From NCBI RefSeq assembly GCF_030124175.1, contig NZ_JASKMT010000013.1:1-64000 (forward strand): DNA of 64,000 nt, given 5' to 3'. The translations under genes and the position numbers were made by a program. This document shows positions 1 through 6,915 of the stretch, piece after piece. Every line of letters starts with the position of its first letter. Positions within the stretch are counted from its first letter, which is position 1. Source of the stretch: Streptomyces sp. 549 (lineage in GTDB: Bacteria; Actinomycetota; Actinomycetes; Streptomycetales; Streptomycetaceae). Under the pieces are notes generated by a model. The model did no database searches, was not told where the DNA came from, and saw only the letters and a list, made by a program, of their open reading frames with translations.

Positions 1-351
1 CGACGCATCCAGCAGTTCACGGGTCGGGGCCACCAGGTCCACGTGTGTGCGGCCCCACCCTTGCGAGGCGTTCGTACCGACGGCGAGCGCGCATCCGTGC
101 TGGCAGGGCGGGGAGGCGTGGACGAACGCGTACCGGCGGATCTCCCCGGACGCGGTCAGGTGGGCGAGGTGTTCCAGGGCGTCGCCCTGGTGGTGGAGGA
201 AGGGGTAGTTCGGGCGGGGGGCGATGTCGACGCCGGTGACGTCGAACCCGGCGCGGTGGTAGCCCATGGCTGCGCCGCCGGCGCAGCAGAACAGATCAAG
301 CAGACGCGGCCGGTGGCCGGGCCCTCGCCGGATGGGGAACGGGTGAGTCAT
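1..351 (-). CDS. DNA (cytosine-5) methyltransferase, N-terminal part
   Basis: Truncated by the left edge of the window; 117 codons are visible from ATG at 351. The protein opens with the C5-methyltransferase motif I (LDLFCCAGGAAMGYHRAGF), which binds S-adenosylmethionine, followed by VTGVDIAPRPNYPF (motif II region). Near residue 80 is motif IV, ASPPCQ, whose Cys attacks cytosine C6 in this family. The architecture matches phage- and element-borne C5 methyltransferases. It is the last visible gene of the leftward transfer cluster. No restriction endonuclease is visible, but sequence further left is unknown. Inference: it modifies element or host DNA, perhaps to evade restriction in a recipient. 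Family assignment is secure; specificity is unknown. Confidence 0.9.
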   Translation of the reverse strand, partial: MTHPFPIRRGPGHRPRLLDLFCCAGGAAMGYHRAGFDVTGVDIAPRPNYPFLHHQGDALEHLAHLTASGEIRRYAFVHASPPCQHGCALAVGTNASQGWGRTHVDLVAPTRELLDAS

Positions 352-433
352 GCTGGTGTTCTCCTGTCCTTCGGGTGGGAGGTGGTGGGGCGGCCCGGAT
401 TCTTTGGCGAGAGGTGGGCCGCCCCGTGCTGTG

Positions 434-640
434 TCAGAGGCCGGTGCGGTCGTCGCGGTCGGGGGCCAGCAGGCCGGCGAGGGTGCCGCCGAGCGTGGCC
501 ATCCGATGCTCGATCGCTCGCCACGACTGGGGGTCGATGGAGGCGAGTGCGTGGGCGGCGGCGGCCGGGTCGCCGCGTCGTGCGGCGTCGATGGCGTCGC
601 GCAGCTCTCCGGCGGCCATCAGGGTGATGTGGTCGGGCAC
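434..640 (-). CDS. Small conserved helical protein of the AICE
   Basis: 68 aa from GTG at 640, with the ribosome site GAGGAG about seven bases upstream and overlapping the stop codon of the preceding gene, so translation is probably coupled. The protein (VPDHITLMAAGELRDAIDAA..., ending DRDDRTGL) is predicted helical and soluble, with no signal peptide, membrane segment or recognised catalytic motif. It sits between Spd-like membrane peptides and the methyltransferase. A longer open frame extends upstream, but that part is Arg/Pro-rich read-through of other genes. I do not recognise a function. Confidence 0.7.
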   Translation of the reverse strand: MPDHITLMAAGELRDAIDAARRGDPAAAAHALASIDPQSWRAIEHRMATLGGTLAGLLAPDRDDRTGL

Positions 641-651
641 GGGTGTGCTCC

Positions 652-840
652 TCACAGGTCGGGGATGGCGGTGATGACGGCGGCGGTGAAGTCGTTGATG
701 GGTCCGGCCGCGCCGGTGGCGGCGAGGAAGTAGCCGAAGCCGACGGCGATGAAGGCGGAACCGGCGCTGAGGCTGCGGGTCTTGAGCAGCATCGCGAGGA
801 GTGCTCCGAAGAGGAGCGCGAGGGAGATGGTCACGGCCAT
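652..840 (-). CDS. Small two-TM protein, Spd-like
   Basis: 62 aa from ATG at 840. Two hydrophobic segments are visible, residues 3-20 (ISLALLFGALLAMLL) and about 29-50 (FIAVGFGYFLAATGAAG), separated by a short basic turn. Small membrane proteins of this kind (Spd, 'spread') accompany traB in Streptomyces conjugative plasmids and AICEs and support transfer along the recipient mycelium. The stop codon overlaps the ribosome site of the downstream 68-aa gene. Assignment as Spd-like rests on size, membrane topology and position, not on sequence identity I can verify. Confidence 0.75.
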   Translation of the reverse strand: MAVTISLALLFGALLAMLLKTRSLSAGSAFIAVGFGYFLAATGAAGPINDFTAAVITAIPDL

Positions 841-861
841 GGCGGGTGTGTCCCTTCCGGG

Positions 862-1125
862 TCAGGTGCGGGGTTGGCGGGTGCCGTGGTGGTGGATGCG
901 GTGCCAGCGGTTGTAGAGCCAGCGGCCGGCGCGTAGGCGTTTGCCGGTGGCGCGGCAGCGGCGGCAGGCCCGGCCGCGCTTGGGCTTGCCCGTGCGGGTG
1001 TGGGTAAGGGCGAAGCCGAGTCCGCGGCAGCGGCGGCAGTTGCGGAACGGCACCGCCGCACACACACCGACGTAACCGAACGTGACCAGCGTGAGGAGGG
1101 TGATAGCGGTGAGAGCAGGGGGCAC
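862..1125 (-). CDS. Small membrane protein with paired CxxC knuckles, SpdA/B-like
   Basis: 87 aa from GTG at 1125, preceded by AGGAG. An N-terminal hydrophobic stretch (residues 4-27, ALTAITLLTLVTFGYVGVCAAV) is followed by two CxxC pairs, NCRRCRGLG and ACRRCRATG, resembling a small DnaJ-type zinc knuckle, and a basic aromatic tail (RWLYNRWHRIHHH). It lies directly downstream of the palindrome cluster and traB in the same leftward transcript. Inference: an accessory intramycelial spread protein; the zinc site suggests nucleic-acid or partner binding on the cytoplasmic face. Confidence 0.75.
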   Translation of the reverse strand: MPPALTAITLLTLVTFGYVGVCAAVPFRNCRRCRGLGFALTHTRTGKPKRGRACRRCRATGKRLRAGRWLYNRWHRIHHHGTRQPRT

Positions 1126-1169
1126 GAAGCGTCTCCTGACCGGGGTTTCCAGGGGTTGCCCAGGTCAGG

Positions 1170-1257
1170 CCGCTAACCGCTAGCGTGCTGATCACTGGGG
1201 GTGTGGGCCGCTAGCGGGGCCGCTAACGTTAGCGGGCTGTGCCGCTAGCGTTAGCGG
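1170..1257. repeat. Cluster of CCGCTA palindromes, candidate clt (TraB loading site)
   Basis: Within 88 bp directly after the traB stop lie four related dyads built from the half-site CCGCTAR: 1170-1185, 1208-1217 (CCGCTAGCGG), 1220-1235 (CCGCTAACGTTAGCGG) and 1242-1257 (CCGCTAGCGTTAGCGG). Known Streptomyces clt loci are non-coding, carry repeated octamers (TRS) recognised by the TraB winged-helix domain, and usually flank traB. Location, repetition and lack of coding potential fit. Alternatives are replication-type iterons or an operator for the downstream spd genes. Confidence 0.6.
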
Positions 1258-1267
1258 CCCCGGGGAA

Positions 1268-3469
1268 TCATCCGGCGGGCCGCTTTCGGTCACGCTCCGC
1301 AACCGCCGTGGTGAGGTGGTGGCGTTCGAAGCCGCGCCGGTTGACGGTCTTGCCGTCCACCCGACGCCCGACCTGACCCGTCTTGATCCCGTGCCGTTTG
1401 AGCGCGTTGGTGAGCTGGGCCGCCTTGTCGCCGGGGTCCAGCGCGGCCCACGTCTCGTACAGCTCGGGCCGGAGCTGGGCGAGGCGATCGACGGCGGTTT
1501 CGTTCCAGCACTTCGCCTCGCTGGCGGGCACCACGGCCAGCAGGTCATCCAACAGCGTGTCCACACCGACAGAGCGCTCCGGCGCCTCACCCGCCGCCGC
1601 GCCGCTGAGCGTCCCGGCCGCGATGCGCGCCGCACGGGCCCGCTGCGCGATCCGCTCAGCGTCGAGGTTGTCCAGGTAGTAGGTGCGCACGATCTGCGGC
1701 TCGTCGGTGGCTCCGACGAGGTAGCCGATGCCCTTGTCGGACTTGGTGAACGTCGTCGCCCGGGTGCCGCTCTTGTAGGCGGAGGTGCCCAGCACCATGT
1801 CGTTCTCCGTCTGGCCCATCACCCGCAGACAGAACCGGGAGCCCACGTTCGCGGAGATCCCGGTGGGCAGGGAGTCCTTGTCCGGGCGCTGGGTGGCGAG
1901 CAGCAGGATCACGCCCAGGGCCCGGCCGCGCTTGATGATGGACGTGCACAGCGCCCCGGCCTCCTTGCCCAACTCCGGGTGCATGAACAGCTCCTGACAC
2001 TCGTCAATGGAGAGCACCAGCGGGTGCAGCCCGAGGGAGGGCACCTTGGCCAGGTCGGGGGTGACCTTGTTCTCCGGGCACTTGTCCTTCGGCAGCCCCG
2101 CGATGACCTTCGCCCGGCGCTCCAGGTCGCCGTAGACATAGCGGATCGAGTCCAGCGCCGCCGCACACGTCTCGTCGTCGGGGCCGGAGCCGTAGTCGGC
2201 GGCGACCTTGCTCAGCGCGTCCAGGTCGCCGGTGCCCTTCAGCTCCCACACCAGCAGTTCGGCCCGGGGGTCGAGGGCGGCGGCCAGCAGCGGGGTGCGC
2301 AGGGAGAACGTCTTGCCCATGCCAGGCATCGCGCCGATGAGGAGGTTGTCGTACATCAGCGTCAGCGCGACGGGACGTCCGCGCTGGTCGGTGCCGAACG
2401 GCAGCGCCTCGAACAGCGACGCCGAACCGCTCTTGGCCAGCGGCCATGCGGGCGGCGGCACCTTCGACAGGGCCCGGTCCCCGACCCAGAGCATCATCCG
2501 GCCGGCGTGCTCGTCCGGCACCGGCTCCGGCCACACACACCCCAACGGGCGCCGCAGCCCGGACGCAAGCCGGTCACGGCGGTCGAGGATGTCCGTCACC
2601 GTCACCCCGTACGGCAGATCGACGTCGGCGCGCCAGCCGGGGCCATCGCGGGTGATCGGCGCGGGGAACTTGATGCCCTCCCCGCCCTTGCCCAGCGCCT
2701 TGTTCACCTCAGCGATCCCCAGCGCCCCCAAAGCGCGCTCGACAATGCTGGAGGTGAGGCGTTCGACCTCGGTGGCGACGACGGCGCGGGAGACAACCGG
2801 CCTATCCGCCGGTGCGCCGTACCAGCCCAGCGCCAGCGTCACCGCCGCCGCGCTGGCCGCCAGCAACCACGCAGGGGCCAGCACCCACAGGGACAGGGCG
2901 ACGATCGGGCCGACGAGGCAGGCCAGCGTGAACAGTAGACCCCGCAGCCGCACCCGGTTGTCCCGCTGCCGCGACAGCTTCAGGTAGTCCTCCGGGTGCT
3001 CCCGCCTCGCGGCGGCCTGCCGCAGGTGCTCGCCCTCCGCGTCCCGCAGCCACCGCAGACTGCCGCCCACGAACCGCGCGGCACCGGCCGGTGCGCGCAC
3101 CGCCAGCGCCGCCGCGTAGTAGGGGGCGCGGACGGTGTGGAAGGCGGCGGTGTGCCCGGCGTACCCGGCCAGCCACCCCGCCGCGTTCATGAACTCCGGC
3201 TTCGAACACACCCAGGCCGGGAGGATCGGGGCGCGCTGGGCACCCCGGACCCGCTCCATCAGTCCCGGGCCCGTCGGTGCCGGACCGTCCACCAGCACCG
3301 GTTCCGCCGTCTCATCCCGATCGGCGTCAGCGTCGGGAGTGGGCGCGACTGCGGTGGCGTCTTCGCGGGCGGCTCGGGCCTTGTCCAGGTCAACGACCTC
3401 AGCCCCGGCCGGGGTGTTCAGGTCGGCTTCGAGCCGTCGGAACAGCTCGTGTTCATCGTCGTGGTTCAC
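1268..3469 (-). CDS. traB: TraB-type FtsK/SpoIIIE DNA translocase for conjugation
   Basis: 733 aa from GTG at 3469 with GAAGGAA upstream. An N-terminal region of about 170 residues leads to two or three hydrophobic segments at roughly 180-220 (LLFTLACLVGPIVALSLWVL, WLLAASAAAVTLALGWY). The FtsK-like motor follows: Walker A IGAMPGMGKTFSLR near residue 380, Walker B LVLSIDECQELF near 488, and an ATQRPDKDSLPTGI motif-III region near 530. The C-terminus after about 640 is basic and winged-helix-like (LKRHGIKTGQVGRRVDGK), the place where plasmid TraB binds its TRS repeats. These motors pump double-stranded DNA between mycelia without a relaxase. Directly downstream is the palindrome cluster proposed as its binding site. 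Confidence is high. Confidence 0.95.
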   Translation of the reverse strand: MNHDDEHELFRRLEADLNTPAGAEVVDLDKARAAREDATAVAPTPDADADRDETAEPVLVDGPAPTGPGLMERVRGAQRAPILPAWVCSKPEFMNAAGWLAGYAGHTAAFHTVRAPYYAAALAVRAPAGAARFVGGSLRWLRDAEGEHLRQAAARREHPEDYLKLSRQRDNRVRLRGLLFTLACLVGPIVALSLWVLAPAWLLAASAAAVTLALGWYGAPADRPVVSRAVVATEVERLTSSIVERALGALGIAEVNKALGKGGEGIKFPAPITRDGPGWRADVDLPYGVTVTDILDRRDRLASGLRRPLGCVWPEPVPDEHAGRMMLWVGDRALSKVPPPAWPLAKSGSASLFEALPFGTDQRGRPVALTLMYDNLLIGAMPGMGKTFSLRTPLLAAALDPRAELLVWELKGTGDLDALSKVAADYGSGPDDETCAAALDSIRYVYGDLERRAKVIAGLPKDKCPENKVTPDLAKVPSLGLHPLVLSIDECQELFMHPELGKEAGALCTSIIKRGRALGVILLLATQRPDKDSLPTGISANVGSRFCLRVMGQTENDMVLGTSAYKSGTRATTFTKSDKGIGYLVGATDEPQIVRTYYLDNLDAERIAQRARAARIAAGTLSGAAAGEAPERSVGVDTLLDDLLAVVPASEAKCWNETAVDRLAQLRPELYETWAALDPGDKAAQLTNALKRHGIKTGQVGRRVDGKTVNRRGFERHHLTTAVAERDRKRPAG

Positions 3470-3497
3470 TGACGTTCCTTCCTACGGGAGGGGTTGG

Positions 3498-3538
3498 CGG
3501 GCCCGGCCGATGCTGTGAGAGGTAGGCGGCCGGGCCCG
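3498..3538 (-). terminator. Strong hairpin in the traB leader
   Basis: A perfect 12-bp inverted repeat (3498-3509 against 3527-3538, arm CGGGCCCGGCCG) with a 17-nt loop lies between the RRQRL gene and traB, about 10 bp upstream of the traB ribosome site on the transcribed strand. A second small hairpin (GGCCGC-loop-GCGGCC) is near 3551-3566. No run of T follows, so this may be an attenuator, an RNA-stability element or a factor-dependent terminator separating the upstream operon from traB. Confidence 0.5.
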
Positions 3539-3601
3539 TGTTGCAGCAGAACGTAAGGCCGCCAGAGCGGCCAAAGGGACACAGTTCGTCACCCTTTGCC
3601 G

Positions 3602-3943
3602 TCAGGCAGCGCGCTGTGCCTCGGGGTAGGCGCAGGGCACACAGGCGCCCAGCGAGGCAGGGATCGTGTAGCCCGCATCCCGCCCGCACTCGGGGCAGGT
3701 ACGTCGGGCGGTGTTGGCACGGTCGAGCGCGGCCCACCGGCCCGGCGTCATCGGCCGAACCGGCTTCGCGGCGTCGATGCGGTAGAGGTAGGCCACCAGC
3801 GGTGGGCGGCCCCGGCGGCGGGGCCGTTCGAGCTGCGCGGCCACGTCCTGACCGCCAGGCCGCAACCCGAGGGCGCGCAGCTGGCGGCGGGTGGCGTAGC
3901 CGTCGGGGGCGAGCCGCCACCGGTAGACGGGCAGGGTGCTCAT
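3602..3943 (-). CDS. RRQRL-motif zinc-binding protein of the AICE
   Basis: 113 aa from ATG at 3943; its ATGA overlaps the stop of the preceding gene. The protein carries ATRRQLRALGLRPGGQD, the RRQ-RL signature of a small family found in Streptomyces integrative elements, then a C-terminal zinc-ribbon: CPECG at about residues 83-87 and CVPC at about 101-104. The role of the family is not established. Co-translation with the SpdB2-like membrane protein and position before traB suggest a part in transfer or its control. Family membership is a recollection of the motif; the reading frame is secure. Confidence 0.85.
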   Translation of the reverse strand: MSTLPVYRWRLAPDGYATRRQLRALGLRPGGQDVAAQLERPRRRGRPPLVAYLYRIDAAKPVRPMTPGRWAALDRANTARRTCPECGRDAGYTIPASLGACVPCAYPEAQRAA

Positions 3944-4941
3944 GAGGTGGCGCCTTCAAGGACGAGTCCGGCGCCGTCGCGGTGTTCCTGGTAGCGGGTG
4001 GAGACCCAGCCGATGGACCAGCCGCACAACTCCGCGGCCGACCGCACCGGCAGCCCTTCGCCGAACGCGGCGTGCACGATCCGGCGCGCCTCGGCCTCGG
4101 GCAGCTTGGTGTTCACCGGTCCGCCGGACAGGAGGGCGGCGCGTTCACGGCGTTCACGCTCAGCTCGTTCCTGCTCCTGCCGGCGCGCTGCCTGCTCGCG
4201 CTCCAGCCGCTCGGTCTCGGCGCGCTGTGCGGCTTCGCGTTCGAGGCGTTCACGCTCGCGCTGGTGTTGTTCACGCTCGCGTTCACGGCGTTCACGAGCC
4301 TCCCGCTCCGCCCGCTCCCGCGCCTCCTGCTCAGCCCGCTCCGCCCGGCGGGCGGCTTCCTCACGTTCGGTCTGCTCACGGGCAAGACGGGCCTCGTGTT
4401 CACGCTGTTCACGCGCCAGCATCGCGGCGTGCTCGCGCTCCTCGCGCACCCGCCGCTCCGCCGCCTCTCGCCGCGCTGTCTCGGCCTGCTCGCGTGCTTC
4501 GCGTTCGGCGCGCTGCTGGGCTTCGTGGGCGGTCAGGGCGGCGGCGATGGCGCGGCGGTAGGCGAGTCCGGTCTCTGCGGTGACGATCAGCAGCAGCGGC
4601 GCGACCGCATGAACAGCCACCCCTACCAGGTCCTTCTTGAGTGCGGAGTCGGCGACGTTGAGGGCCAGAGTCATGCAGCCGGTCATCCACCGCAGCACTA
4701 CCGGCCACCGGCCCCCGTGCCCACCCAGACGGGCGAGAACGGCGTCCAGGCGGACCACGATGACCACGGCGGCATCCACGACGAGAGGGAGGATGGGGGC
4801 GGTCCAGCGCCAGCCGTCGGGGGTGTGCTTGGCCATCAGCGGGGTGACGGTGAGGATCGAGAACAGCATGGCGCCGCCGACGATGAGCCAGGTGCCGACG
4901 GAGAGGGCGCGGTCTGCTGAACGGATTTGAACAGCGTTCAC
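3940..4941 (-). CDS. SpdB2-like DUF2637 membrane protein with coiled coil and C-terminal HTH
   Basis: 333 aa. Four hydrophobic segments lie in the first 135 residues (TWLIVGGAMLFSILTV; PILPLVVDAAVVIVV; MTGCMTLALNVAD; VAVHAVAPLLLIVTAE), typical of DUF2637 transfer proteins. Residues about 140-275 form a highly charged Glu/Arg heptad-rich helix (EREAREQAETARREA...), a long cytoplasmic coiled coil. The last 60 residues (LPEAEARRIVHAAFGEGLPVRSAAELCGWSIGWVSTRY) read as a helix-turn-helix. This resembles the plasmid SpdB2 proteins that associate with TraB and bind DNA. The start GTG overlaps the upstream stop (GTGA). Confidence 0.85.
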   Translation of the reverse strand: MNAVQIRSADRALSVGTWLIVGGAMLFSILTVTPLMAKHTPDGWRWTAPILPLVVDAAVVIVVRLDAVLARLGGHGGRWPVVLRWMTGCMTLALNVADSALKKDLVGVAVHAVAPLLLIVTAETGLAYRRAIAAALTAHEAQQRAEREAREQAETARREAAERRVREEREHAAMLAREQREHEARLAREQTEREEAARRAERAEQEARERAEREARERREREREQHQRERERLEREAAQRAETERLEREQAARRQEQERAERERRERAALLSGGPVNTKLPEAEARRIVHAAFGEGLPVRSAAELCGWSIGWVSTRYQEHRDGAGLVLEGATS

Positions 4942-5396
4942 GACCCGCCCCCACTCCGGCGGACCGGCATGACCAGCCAGTCGGAAACGGTGCTCGGGTC
5001 GGTCTGCGGCGCCCAGCCCGACGGGCTGGCACCGTGGAGCGCAGCGTGTTCCTTGGCAGCGTGAACACTGCCATGAACACTGTGCGGCACCCCTGAACGC
5101 AGCAGCAGCGCCACCGGCTCCGCCGCCGCACGACGCGCCGCCGACACCTCCGCCTCCAGGCCGTCAACCGCAGCGGTGGCCTCCTTCAACGCGGCGCGCA
5201 GGAAGGACACGTCCTCGCGCAGGATCGCCGCGTCACCCTCCGCCGACTCCGCCCGCTGGGTGAGGTGCCGTACGCGCTGGATGTGGCAGCGCCACACCTC
5301 AGCCGCATGGCCCTGAGCCTCCTGAGCGGACGCATGTGCCTGCCCGGTGTCCTGGATCAGCTCGCGCAGGCGAGCGTCGGTGATGAAGCGGATCAT
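4938..5396 (-). CDS. Hypothetical coiled-coil protein of the AICE
   Basis: 152 aa from ATG at 5396, with 4-bp overlaps at both ends (with the 68-aa gene upstream and the SpdB2-like gene downstream). The sequence begins MIRFITDARLRELIQDTG, and residues about 20-95 are Ala/Glu/Arg-rich with heptad spacing (RAESAEGDAAILREDVSFLR), predicting a coiled coil. The tail is Ser/Pro-rich and disordered. There is no signal peptide and no known catalytic motif. Strict translational coupling suggests a stoichiometric role with the neighbouring transfer proteins. Confidence 0.8.
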   Translation of the reverse strand: MIRFITDARLRELIQDTGQAHASAQEAQGHAAEVWRCHIQRVRHLTQRAESAEGDAAILREDVSFLRAALKEATAAVDGLEAEVSAARRAAAEPVALLLRSGVPHSVHGSVHAAKEHAALHGASPSGWAPQTDPSTVSDWLVMPVRRSGGGS

Positions 5397-5599
5397 GATG
5401 CGCCTCCGGGACGGTCGCTGTAGAGGAACCGGAACAGGGCCTGCTGGAGATCGACGTGGTCCAGGCCGCTGGTGACCGGCGGGAAGCCATGGGCGGCCAG
5501 AACTTCGGCCACGTCGCGGATCAGGCCGAACGTGAACCGGGCGTCGTCGTCCGGCAACGGCCGGATCGGATACGCCCGGGGCCGGGGGTCAGTGCTCAT
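5393..5599 (-). CDS. Small hypothetical protein in transfer operon
   Basis: 68 aa from ATG at 5599, with GAGG six bases upstream. The ATG overlaps the stop of the diguanylate cyclase gene and its own stop overlaps the next start, so it is embedded in the coupled operon. The body (DARFTFGLIRDVAEVLAAHGFPP...VDLQQALFRFLYSD) is compact and helical without membrane segments. Small proteins of this shape are frequent in Streptomyces AICEs, but no function is known to me. Confidence 0.75.
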   Translation of the reverse strand: MSTDPRPRAYPIRPLPDDDARFTFGLIRDVAEVLAAHGFPPVTSGLDHVDLQQALFRFLYSDRPGGAS

Positions 5600-6228
5600 G
5601 CCGTACCTCGCCGTCCGGCCCGGCGGCCGTTGCTGGTCGGGTGAGACAGGGTGGGGCCGTCGGCCACCAGCCAGCCGCCCCCGCCGCGCTTGGCGACGTA
5701 CATGGCCTCATCCGCCCGCCGCAGCGCAAGGGAGAGGTCAGGGGCCGGGAGTTCACCGGTCAGGCAGGCACCCAGGGAGGCACCCAGAGCGAACCGGCGG
5801 CCCCGGTAGGCCAGCGGCTCGCACAGGCGGGCGTGCAGCTCGCGCAGCAGCAACGGCACCGACACCGGATCGGCCACCGGCACCACGGCGGCGAACTCGT
5901 CCCCGCCCAACCGCGCGGCGATCCCGCCCCGACCCTCACGCTCCATCGCCTCGGTGAGCGCGGTGGCGGCGGTGGTCAGGGCGTGGTCGCCAGCCGGGTG
6001 GCCGAAGGTGTCATTGACGGCCTTGAACCCGTCCAGGTCGATGACGATGACGGCGTGGGGGCCGCGCCGGAGCATCCGGCCGGCGGTCCTCTCGAACGCG
6101 GCGCGGGTGCGCAGCCCGGTCAGCGGGTCACGCCGCGCGTTGTGGAGCTGGCGGCGCAGCCACAGGCCGTGCACCCCCCACCCGGCCAGCGGCACCGCAG
6201 CTGCAGCCGCAGGAAGCAGAGCGCTCAT
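5596..6228 (-). CDS. GGDEF diguanylate cyclase carried by the conjugative element
   Basis: 210 aa from ATG at 6228. An N-terminal hydrophobic segment (residues 3-22, ALLPAAAAAVPLAGWGVHGLW) is a probable membrane anchor. The rest is a single GGDEF domain: DPLTGLRTRAAFE near residue 34, VIDLDGFKAVNDTFGHPAGDHAL near 65, and the active loop ARLGGDEF near 104, ending RRADEAMYVAKRGG. All catalytic signatures are intact, so it should convert two GTP to cyclic di-GMP. The RxxD inhibitory site expected nine residues before GGDEF is absent (GRGG), suggesting no product inhibition. No EAL or sensory domain is present. It overlaps its operon neighbours by four bases on both sides. Confidence 0.92.
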   Translation of the reverse strand: MSALLPAAAAAVPLAGWGVHGLWLRRQLHNARRDPLTGLRTRAAFERTAGRMLRRGPHAVIVIDLDGFKAVNDTFGHPAGDHALTTAATALTEAMEREGRGGIAARLGGDEFAAVVPVADPVSVPLLLRELHARLCEPLAYRGRRFALGASLGACLTGELPAPDLSLALRRADEAMYVAKRGGGGWLVADGPTLSHPTSNGRRAGRRGTA

Positions 6229-6482
6229 GCGATCACCTCGCCCGACGTGGTGGCGGCGCGGTTGGACAGGTCGCGGCGAGCGTCCAGCACCCGGCGCCGG
6301 GCCCGGCGCAGCCGCCGCGCGTCCAACTCCGACACCGGCCGGTCCAGCAGCGCGATCCGCACATCCAGCAGCTCGACGTCCGCCCGAATCAGCGGCATCT
6401 CACGCTCGATGGCGTCCAGCTCAGCAGCGGTCGGCTCCGCATCCAGCGCACCGACCGCCGCCAGTGCGACGATGTTCCTCAT
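6225..6482 (-). CDS. DUF6284-like small protein, first gene of the transfer operon
   Basis: 85 aa from ATG at 6482 with GAGAGG upstream. The sequence (MRNIVALAAVGALDAEPTAA, then AELDAIEREMPLIRADVELLDVRIALLD) matches the pattern I associate with DUF6284 proteins of Streptomyces elements: a short N-terminus, then a Glu-rich helix and an Arg-rich helix. It opens the leftward operon (6482 to 3602), in which every gene overlaps the next by four bases. Function unknown; possibly a small coiled-coil adaptor. Confidence 0.75.
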   Translation of the reverse strand: MRNIVALAAVGALDAEPTAAELDAIEREMPLIRADVELLDVRIALLDRPVSELDARRLRRARRRVLDARRDLSNRAATTSGEVIA

Positions 6483-6915
6483 GGGTCGTAGGTCCTCTCA
6501 GGCAGACGGCCCAGACAGCGGCTCCGGTGTTCGAGCACCGGAGCCGCACGCCGTCGGGGAAGAATCAGGCAGTGCACAGCGGCGTATGCCGCTGGCGTGG
6601 GCGGGAAGGGAGTTGCACCCTCACCCCCGCAGGGGCCCTCTCCGGCCCCGCCCTCGGTTCGCTCCCGCCGACAACCCCGCACACCTCCGTTCGAGGGGCG
6701 TCAGCGGAACCTCATGCAGTTGTCAAAGGACCAGCGCTGCCTTTCGACCCGTTTCACGAGGCCGTCCGGGCGCAGCAAACTAGAGCTCCAAGAGGTGCTG
6801 TCCTCAACTCCTCTTTAGGACTAGCCATGACTATGACGGCCCTCACAGCAATCGTCAACACCTCATGAGGACTTATGCTTGGTCAGCTCGACCAACCCAG
6901 GACGGTGGATGCCAG
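6483..6915. promoter_or_regulatory. Divergent control region between transfer operon and GntR repressor
   Basis: This 430-bp non-coding stretch separates the leftward transfer operon from the rightward gntR gene. It contains a perfect 11-bp stem hairpin at 6519-6546 (arm CGGCTCCGGTG, loop TTCGAG) in the 5' leader of the transfer operon. A 10-bp palindrome CCTCATGAGG lies at 6861-6870, just upstream of a possible -10 (TATGCT, 6874-6879) for gntR. In pSAM2-like elements the GntR protein (KorSA) represses transfer genes and itself from such a region. Operator positions are inference. Confidence 0.5.

Noticed and set aside
434..1195. 253-aa minus-strand frame covering three small genes
   Set aside because: Only its last 68 codons have a ribosome site and protein-like sequence; the upstream part overlaps the two Spd-like genes in another frame and is Arg/His/Pro-rich.
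6479..6682. 67-aa minus frame upstream of the transfer operon
   Set aside because: It overlaps the hairpin in the divergent control region, lacks a ribosome site and has a shadow-like composition.
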